Of a stretch of 64,000 nucleotides of DNA, positions 59,077 to 64,000 are shown in pieces. Each line of letters opens with the position of its first letter. Positions within the stretch are counted from its first letter, which is position 1. The notes under the pieces are model-generated. The model did not search any database, was not told the origin of the DNA, and was given only the letters and a program-made list of their open reading frames with translations. The translations under genes and the position numbers were made by a program. Source of the stretch: Solobacterium sp. (lineage in GTDB: Bacteria; Bacillota_I; Bacilli_A; Erysipelotrichales; Erysipelotrichaceae). Location of the stretch: assembly GCA_017941735.1 (NCBI GenBank), contig JAGAVW010000002.1, positions 1 to 64,000 on the forward strand, in the 5' to 3' direction.

Positions 59077-59868
59077 TTATTCACGATTCTTTCCACTTGG
59101 AGATTCATTGAATATTTTATAGTAATCACGATAAAACGATGAGTAGTGATTGAAACCTAAACGCAAGGAAACTTCCGTTGCGGGGATTCCTTCATTAATC
59201 ATCGTTTTTGCAAGCATGATTTTTTGTGTACGTACATAAGACATAATAGGTGTATCAAATTGTTCATGGAAGATTTTATAGACGGAAGATTTGGAAAGAT
59301 GCAATGCTTTTGCAATATCATCAACCGATTGAATCTCTGTTAAATGATTTGAAATATAATCAATAATTGGCATCAATTCTTCGTTTACCAAATCGGCTTG
59401 TTGAATTAATTCGTCAGAAGAGATGAGGTAAGCTAAGATGATATTCAACGAAGAAATGAAGGTCGATAAAATCATATCGTTTCGAACCGAGGAATAATGA
59501 GAGTCTAAATGACTCAATTCCGCACTTAATGGGGTATTCTGAATAAAATAGACATCATCGAGTTTTGACAAGAAGCGGCGGGTATGTGGGTGAATATCAA
59601 AGGGATCAAAACGTAAGACCATTCTTTCGTAAGGGGTTTGAGAGTTAAGAATAATATTATGATGCTCACCAGGTTGTACGACAATCAAATCTCCAGATTT
59701 CAGAGAATACTGTGTATTACGAACACGGAAAGAAGCATCTCCCTTGATGAAATATAAAAGTTCATAGAGCACATGGTAGTGTTCCTTAAATCGCTCTTCA
59801 TTCAAATCAGGTTTTTGCGTTAAAGTATGCTTAAACGTATAATTCCCAGACCGAACATCAAATTCCAT
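59077..59868 (-). CDS. AraC family transcriptional regulator
   Basis: The 263-residue regulator has an N-terminal cupin sensor (about 1-140; YELLYFIKGDASFRV, SGDLIVVQPGEHH) and a C-terminal double helix-turn-helix (about 165-263; SVDDIAKALHLSKSSVYKIF and PATEVSLRLGFNHYSSFYRDY). It probably senses a sugar. Its promoter and that of the divergent sulfatase share the region 59869-59981, which holds a 22-bp-spaced pair of AATGCAATAT repeats; a like pair precedes the ABC importer. Leaderless start. Its stop touches the uxaC stop. Confidence 0.93.
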   Translation of the reverse strand: MEFDVRSGNYTFKHTLTQKPDLNEERFKEHYHVLYELLYFIKGDASFRVRNTQYSLKSGDLIVVQPGEHHNIILNSQTPYERMVLRFDPFDIHPHTRRFLSKLDDVYFIQNTPLSAELSHLDSHYSSVRNDMILSTFISSLNIILAYLISSDELIQQADLVNEELMPIIDYISNHLTEIQSVDDIAKALHLSKSSVYKIFHEQFDTPIMSYVRTQKIMLAKTMINEGIPATEVSLRLGFNHYSSFYRDYYKIFNESPSGKNRE

Positions 59869-59874
59869 ATCTTT

Positions 59875-59903
59875 ATTCTAAAAGAAATAATGCAATATAG
59901 CAA
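59875..59903 (-). promoter_or_regulatory. Leaderless promoter of araC, overlapping its operator
   Basis: On the minus strand TTGCTA (59903-59898), 17 bases, TAGAAT (59880-59875), then exactly six bases to the ATG. The first AATGCAATAT repeat lies in the spacer and -35, so the regulator can occlude its own promoter. Confidence 0.8.
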
Positions 59904-59920
59904 TGGAAGAAATGCAATAT
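59889..59920. promoter_or_regulatory. AraC operator pair, sulfatase/araC region
   Basis: Two direct copies of AATGCAATAT (59889-59898 and 59911-59920) are spaced 22 bp start to start, about two helical turns, as expected for an AraC dimer. The second copy starts 41 bp before the sulfatase -10 (TATAAT, 59952-59957), which lacks a good -35, so activation is likely. Confidence 0.75.
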
Positions 59921-59981
59921 TTCATCGCAATCTTGTTTTATCTTGCTATACTATAATCAATAAGAAATGAGAGAAATACCT

Positions 59982-61625
59982 ATGTCAAATGAGAAAAAAC
60001 CAAACATTATCATATTCAATCCAGATGAAATGCGTGTCGATGCGATGCGGCATATGGGAAATCCTGCCGCTTTGACACCTTTTTTGGATTCGTTTGCACA
60101 AACCGATGCGGTTTCTTTCCGAAATGCAGTTTGTCAAAACCCCGTTTGTGTTCCATCGCGTTGTAGTTTCTTTACGGGATTATATCCACATGTGAATGGC
60201 CATCGCACAATGTCTTATCTTTTAAGACCTGGCGAAAATACCTTGTTTAATGAATTAAAAAAGGCGGGTTATTACGTTTGGATGAATGCACGTAATGACT
60301 TATATGCAGGACAGTATGAAAACTGGTTTGAAGCAAGCGCAGATGAAATTGAGTATGGGGAGAATTATAAACAAACCGAAATCCCAAAAGGACAAAGAGA
60401 AGAAGGCGATAAAGATTATTATTCGCACTATGAAGGGAAAATTGAAGTACAGGGAGAAGAAGCTTATTACAGCAAAGACGATGCCGATGTCGATGCATGT
60501 ATCGAACGCATTAAGAATAAAAAAACGGATCAACCTTTCTGTATGTTTTTAGGATTGTATTATCCGCATGTCCCATACAAAGTGGAAGAACCCTATTATT
60601 CGATGATTGATCGCACAAAACTATTACCACGGATCCTTCCAGAAGCTTGTAGCAACAAACCACGTATTGAAGAAATGATTCGTACCAATCAAAATATGCA
60701 AGCCTATACAGAAGAAGATTGGAATGAATTACGCGCAGTCTACCTAGCGATGTGCACAAAGGTCGATACGCAATTTAAAAAAGTGTGTGATGCATTAAAG
60801 GAGGCAGGCGAATATGACAATACCGCAATTTTCTTCTTTAGTGATCATGGCGACTTTACAGGGGATTATGGTCTTAGCGAAAAAGCGCAAAATTGTTTTG
60901 AAGATTGTCTAGTGAAAGTGCCATTCTTAGTCAAGCCACCAAAAGGATATGAAATCCAACCTGGTATCTCCGATTCTTTGGTAGAACTCGTTGATTTCTA
61001 TGCGACCGCGATGGAATTTGCGAATGTAGAACCAGACCACACGCATTTTGGGAAGAGTGTGGTGCCGATTCTAAAAGATCCAACCTTTGAGCAACGTACA
61101 TTTGTGTATTGTGAAGGGGGAAGAATGCCTGGGGAAGAACATTGTGATGAGTTTCATGCGAATGGGAAAAACGGGACTCCAAAGAATCATCTGTATTGGC
61201 CACGCCATTTTGCCCAAACAGATGATGATGCACATACAAAAGGAACGATGATTCGAAATCATAAATATAAATATATTTTGCGAAATAATGGCAAAGATGA
61301 ATTTTATGATTTAGAAAAAGATCATGGAGAAACAACGAACTGTATTGCTTCAAAAGAATACGAGAATACCATTCGCGACATGCAAATAGAATTATTGCGT
61401 TGGTACCAAGCGACATGTGATATTGTCCCTAAAGACTATGACAAGCGTTTTAATAAAAAGATGTTAAAAAGTATGATGTATAACGCTTGTGAAAACGAAG
61501 AAGAAAAAGCGTTTGTAGACCAATGTATAGAAGAAGGAGATACAATGGGTGCCATTTTTGGAAAGCTACGCGCTTATCGAAATAATGCAAGTAAAGAAGG
61601 AACGAGTACATCTAAAACTCTTTGA
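59982..61625 (+). CDS. Cytoplasmic Cys-type sulfatase
   Basis: The 547-residue alkaline-phosphatase-superfamily sulfatase has the full maturation motif C56-V-P-S-R60 then T65-G66, needed for conversion of Cys to formylglycine, an N-terminal metal Asp region (FNPDEMRVD) and FFFSDHGDFTGDYGL. There is no signal peptide, so it must act on a sulfated compound inside the cell. ATG 59982 has GAGAG upstream; ATG 59967 is an alternative close to the -10. Its 3' end overlaps by 52 bases the convergent maturase gene that would activate it. Confidence 0.92.
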   Translation: MSNEKKPNIIIFNPDEMRVDAMRHMGNPAALTPFLDSFAQTDAVSFRNAVCQNPVCVPSRCSFFTGLYPHVNGHRTMSYLLRPGENTLFNELKKAGYYVWMNARNDLYAGQYENWFEASADEIEYGENYKQTEIPKGQREEGDKDYYSHYEGKIEVQGEEAYYSKDDADVDACIERIKNKKTDQPFCMFLGLYYPHVPYKVEEPYYSMIDRTKLLPRILPEACSNKPRIEEMIRTNQNMQAYTEEDWNELRAVYLAMCTKVDTQFKKVCDALKEAGEYDNTAIFFFSDHGDFTGDYGLSEKAQNCFEDCLVKVPFLVKPPKGYEIQPGISDSLVELVDFYATAMEFANVEPDHTHFGKSVVPILKDPTFEQRTFVYCEGGRMPGEEHCDEFHANGKNGTPKNHLYWPRHFAQTDDDAHTKGTMIRNHKYKYILRNNGKDEFYDLEKDHGETTNCIASKEYENTIRDMQIELLRWYQATCDIVPKDYDKRFNKKMLKSMMYNACENEEEKAFVDQCIEEGDTMGAIFGKLRAYRNNASKEGTSTSKTL

Positions 61626-62656
61626 TGTGCGCAATAATCATTTTCTAAATAACAAACATTTTGTCGCCGACACCCACCATGACAGATTTTTTGATAAGGA
61701 CAGGTTTGGCAGATTTCCTTTTGACAGGAACCTTCTTGGATAAACTTTTTGGCGACATTTGTCTTTGCGAGTTGTGCAAATGTGTGTGCAGAAATATTTC
61801 CTAGGCAATAAGAATCCGTGCAATAAAAATCACAAGGATAAACATCCCCGTTTGCTTCGACGATATACTGAATTTGACAATTGCCAAGCATCCCACATTG
61901 ATAAGGCGCATAACCCTGTAACATGCCCGCAATCTGGTCAAAGAGATTGATACTCATTTGGCCACCTTTCTTAAGGTCAGATAGAAACGCTTGAAAGAAT
62001 GAAAGGTAGAAGGATTCATACAAACGCGGGGTCAATGACATCGCGTTTTCCTTTTCATTAAGAAAGGGCAGACAAGGAATGAGTTGAATAAATTGAAAAT
62101 GATGTGCTTGATAAAATGCAAATAACGCTTTTGGATGTTCTGCCAAAGATTTGGTTAAAACAGTAAGGATATTATAGGGCACATCAAATTTTTCTAGTAA
62201 AGCAATCGCAGCCAAAACGGAATTAAAGACCCCATTCCCATTTTGATCGATGCGATACTGATTTGTTATAGTTTCATAACCATCTAAACTCATGCCAATT
62301 AAAAAATGATGCTTTTTAAAGAAAGTACACCAAGCTTCATCAATTTGGATTCCATTTGTTTGTAAGGAGTAGTTCGCTTGAATGGTTGGATATTGTGCTA
62401 ATAAATCAACGAAGGTTTGAAAATAGGATAAACCAGCTGATGTGGGTTCGCCACCTTGAAAGCTAATATTTACCGTACCTTCTTCTTCTAGCGCTTCCGC
62501 AATGCGCTCAATAAGAGTCACAACGACTTCCTGTTTCATGATTCCGTGATTGGTGCTTCTTCTTTGTTGGCTAATATCGTGATAAAAACAATAGGTACAA
62601 TTTAAGTTACAAGAAGAAGATGCGGGTTTTACTAAGATTGAAATTGTTTTTGACAT
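61574..62656 (-). CDS. Anaerobic sulfatase-maturating radical SAM enzyme
   Basis: The 360-residue enzyme converts the sulfatase Cys to formylglycine without oxygen. The radical SAM site is C16-x3-C20-x2-C23 (CNLNCTYC), followed by FQGGEPTSAGL. The C-terminal SPASM domain has Cys clusters for two auxiliary Fe-S centres (YQCGMLGNC, YPCDFYC, CQTCPYQKICHGGC). ATG 62656 is chosen because an extended -10 sits exactly six bases upstream; the longer ORF start at 62752 lies before that promoter. Its partner sulfatase is the convergent neighbour. Confidence 0.95.
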   Translation of the reverse strand: MSKTISILVKPASSSCNLNCTYCFYHDISQQRRSTNHGIMKQEVVVTLIERIAEALEEEGTVNISFQGGEPTSAGLSYFQTFVDLLAQYPTIQANYSLQTNGIQIDEAWCTFFKKHHFLIGMSLDGYETITNQYRIDQNGNGVFNSVLAAIALLEKFDVPYNILTVLTKSLAEHPKALFAFYQAHHFQFIQLIPCLPFLNEKENAMSLTPRLYESFYLSFFQAFLSDLKKGGQMSINLFDQIAGMLQGYAPYQCGMLGNCQIQYIVEANGDVYPCDFYCTDSYCLGNISAHTFAQLAKTNVAKKFIQEGSCQKEICQTCPYQKICHGGCRRQNVCYLENDYCAHQRVLDVLVPSLLALFR

Positions 62657-62662
62657 AAATCG

Positions 62663-62671
62663 ATTATAACA
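62663..62671 (-). promoter_or_regulatory. Leaderless extended -10 promoter of the maturase gene
   Basis: On the minus strand TGTTATAAT, a perfect extended -10, ends exactly six bases before the ATG at 62656. No Shine-Dalgarno. Confidence 0.8.
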
Positions 62672-62772
62672 AAAAGATGCTACTTTGCTTTCTAAGAGAA
62701 AAATATGGAATAAAATAATCGATTTAAACAAAATAGCATAAATGTCTAACAAAAAAGAAAGTAGGGAAGATT

Positions 62773-63666
62773 ATGACACAACCAAGAAAGTATTTTGAAA
62801 TACCAGTAAAGCGATTGGACATCCATGTGCATCTAGGTATAGAAGGCAACAAAAGAGGATGCTTTACCGCCGAAGAAAGAATGCAGTTTGACAAAATGAT
62901 GGGAATTGATCGCGCGGTGATTCTTCCTTATCCAACTGGAAATGATGAACCAGATGAAGGAATGCTCGATACCGAACAATCCATAAAAATTGTCCAACAA
63001 TATCCAGAACATTATTCTTTTTTCTGTAATGTAAATCCAAAAGAAGAGAAAAGTGAAGAAAAAATCAAAGCGTATAAAGACTTAGGGGCCTTAGGGGTAG
63101 GAGAGTTTGGCATAAAGATTCCATTTGATGATGAACGCATGGATAATATCTTTCAAACTTGCGCAAAATTGGAATTACCATTTCTTTTCCATATTAGTCC
63201 GGGTGGAAAGAGCTTATATGGAATTATTGACTATCCAGGTTTGCCCCTGCTAGAAAAAGTGTTAAGCAAATATCCAGATACGATATTCATTGGCCATTCC
63301 CAACCTTTTTGGTATGAAATGGGCGTTTACGATACCAATCTTCCAGTTGAAGCATTAAACGGGTTCCCTTTTACAAAAATCAAAGAAGAAGGACGTGTCA
63401 TTGAATTAATGCGGAAATATCCAAATTTATATGCAGATTTGTCCGCAAATAGCGGAAGCAATGCAATCTTGCGGGATACAGATTACGGCATTCATTTTTT
63501 AAAGGAGTTCCAAGATCGGCTATTTTTCGGGACGGATCTATTGAATACAGAAATGATCTACCCAATCGGACAAATGCTAGACTATTACCTACTAAGTGGA
63601 AAAATCGATGAATCGTGTTATAGCAAGATTTGTCGAAGAAATGCGGAACAAATTTTAAAACTATAA
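62773..63666 (+). CDS. Amidohydrolase family 2 metal-dependent hydrolase
   Basis: The 297-residue TIM-barrel protein of the amidohydrolase_2 (ACMSD-like) family has HxH in LDIHVHLG (residues about 16-23), a His in LFHISPGG, a second in FIGHSQPF and the metal Asp in FFGTDLLN. Members include sugar-lactone hydrolases and decarboxylases. Beside a sulfatase, a glucuronate isomerase and a sugar importer, a lactonase or sugar-acid hydrolase is plausible but not shown. AGGGAAG precedes ATG 62773. The AraC-type sites follow its stop. Confidence 0.8.
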   Translation: MTQPRKYFEIPVKRLDIHVHLGIEGNKRGCFTAEERMQFDKMMGIDRAVILPYPTGNDEPDEGMLDTEQSIKIVQQYPEHYSFFCNVNPKEEKSEEKIKAYKDLGALGVGEFGIKIPFDDERMDNIFQTCAKLELPFLFHISPGGKSLYGIIDYPGLPLLEKVLSKYPDTIFIGHSQPFWYEMGVYDTNLPVEALNGFPFTKIKEEGRVIELMRKYPNLYADLSANSGSNAILRDTDYGIHFLKEFQDRLFFGTDLLNTEMIYPIGQMLDYYLLSGKIDESCYSKICRRNAEQILKL

Positions 63667-63676
63667 TCGCGGAAAA

Positions 63677-63708
63677 AATGCAATATAAATTCAAAAGCAT
63701 TGCAATAG
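63677..63708. promoter_or_regulatory. AraC operator pair upstream of the ABC importer
   Basis: AATGCAATAT (63677-63686) and ATTGCAATAG (63699-63708) are again 22 bp apart start to start. The second copy begins 30 bp before the -10, one helical turn nearer than at the sulfatase promoter. Confidence 0.75.
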
Positions 63709-63725
63709 ACTTCGTTATTCATTAT

Positions 63726-63734
63726 TGTTATATT
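63726..63734 (+). promoter_or_regulatory. Extended -10 promoter of the ABC importer
   Basis: TGTTATATT with no good -35; the -35 position is occupied by the second AraC repeat, which fits activation. Confidence 0.65.
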
Positions 63735-63740
63735 GTTTGC

Positions 63741-63756
63741 AAGAAAACGCTTACAT
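63741..63756 (+). promoter_or_regulatory. Candidate cre (CcpA) site
   Basis: AAGAAAACGCTTACAT matches the consensus WTGNNARCGNWWWCAW at all but the second position. It begins at the predicted +1 of the importer promoter, suited to roadblock by CcpA. Confidence 0.6.
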
Positions 63757-63782
63757 AAAAAATGTTTGAAAGGAGAGTCAAC

Positions 63783-64000
63783 ATGGCAGATCAAAATCCG
63801 ATTTTGGAAGTGAAGCACATGGATAAGAACTTCGGTGTGACAATCGCTTTGAATGATGTGTCTTTTACTCTTGAAAGAGGAAATGTTTACGGCTTGATTG
63901 GTGAAAACGGAAGTGGCAAGTCCACCGTCAGCTCCATCATTGCCGGAATGCAGCAACCAACCAAAGGGGAAATGGTTTACAAAGGCGAACCATGGAAACC
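63783..64000 (+). CDS. Sugar ABC importer ATP-binding protein, N-terminal part
   Basis: The 72 visible residues are the start of an ABC ATPase with ILEVKHMDKNFGVTIALNDVS and Walker A GENGSGKST (about residues 41-49). The wording fits the double-ATPase sugar class (RbsA/MglA/XylG), which imports monosaccharides with a permease and a lipoprotein. GAAAGGAGAG precedes ATG 63783. The promoter carries the AraC repeat pair and a cre box, so it probably imports the compound handled by the sulfatase locus. The rest is outside the window. Confidence 0.85.
   Translation, partial: MADQNPILEVKHMDKNFGVTIALNDVSFTLERGNVYGLIGENGSGKSTVSSIIAGMQQPTKGEMVYKGEPWK

Noticed and set aside
62657-62752. 96-base N-terminal extension of the sulfatase maturase
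   Set aside because: A perfect extended -10 promoter lies inside the extension exactly six bases before ATG 62656, and maturases start near MSKTISILVKPAS.
1-64000. CRISPR arrays, insertion sequences, integrases or phage genes
   Set aside because: No repeat-spacer array, transposase, recombinase or structural phage gene was seen on either strand.

Overview
The window is low-GC, gene-dense chromosomal DNA from a Bacillota (Firmicutes) bacterium, most likely an anaerobic member of the Erysipelotrichales or a close relative. The assignment is inferred from Bacillus-like conserved gene order (DUF1934-argS-rpoE-fba-murA-rpmE-tdk-prfA-prmC-sua5-glyA-upp and tilS-hpt-ftsH-hslO-dusB), DarA, YchF, a class B sortase, a TagO-type transferase, an oxygen-sensitive radical SAM sulfatase maturase and a nickel-racemase homologue. 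No phage, insertion sequence or CRISPR array was seen.

Region 1 (1-12976) is housekeeping: DUF951, ychF, darA, cca, ispF, an HD phosphohydrolase, argS, the RNA polymerase delta subunit, class II aldolase, murA, L31, an FMN riboswitch with ribU, and a TM-helix-repeat membrane protein. Region 2 (13063-24036) holds a primary-type sigma factor, tdk-prfA-prmC, sortase B, threonine aldolase, sua5-glyA, upp and tagO. Region 3 (24026-34634) carries DUF4299, a PemK/MazF-fold protein, tilS-hpt-ftsH, a GH2 enzyme, hslO and dusB, an AEC transporter and a small HD protein. No rho gene lies between murA and rpmE, and intrinsic terminators are frequent.

Region 4 (34631-43711) is accessory. It holds a lipoprotein with two cystatin-like repeats, a scrambled remnant of a second gntR and a second dusB, a second AEC transporter, and a GntR regulator facing an operon of UlaG-like lactonase, AraD/UlaF-like epimerase, TIM-barrel epimerase, LarA-like racemase and a second triosephosphate isomerase. 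The operon has two matching GntR operators and no PTS or kinase gene. Region 5 (43907-52790) has tRNA-Val, an oxidative half-TCA cluster (citrate synthase, isocitrate dehydrogenase, aconitase-like hydratase), an aldo/keto reductase and pyruvate kinase. Region 6 (52843-64000) has an esterase, a secreted 5'-nucleotidase, a GT10 fucosyltransferase, uxaC, and an AraC regulator linked to a cytoplasmic sulfatase, its maturase, an amidohydrolase and a sugar ABC importer. Two pairs of identical-type AraC sites, each spaced 22 bp, tie that last set into a candidate regulon.

Two genome-style features recur. About a dozen genes have a -10 box ending six to ten bases before the ATG with no Shine-Dalgarno, which points to leaderless mRNAs. 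Several convergent gene pairs have no intergenic space and carry their intrinsic terminators inside the neighbour's coding sequence.
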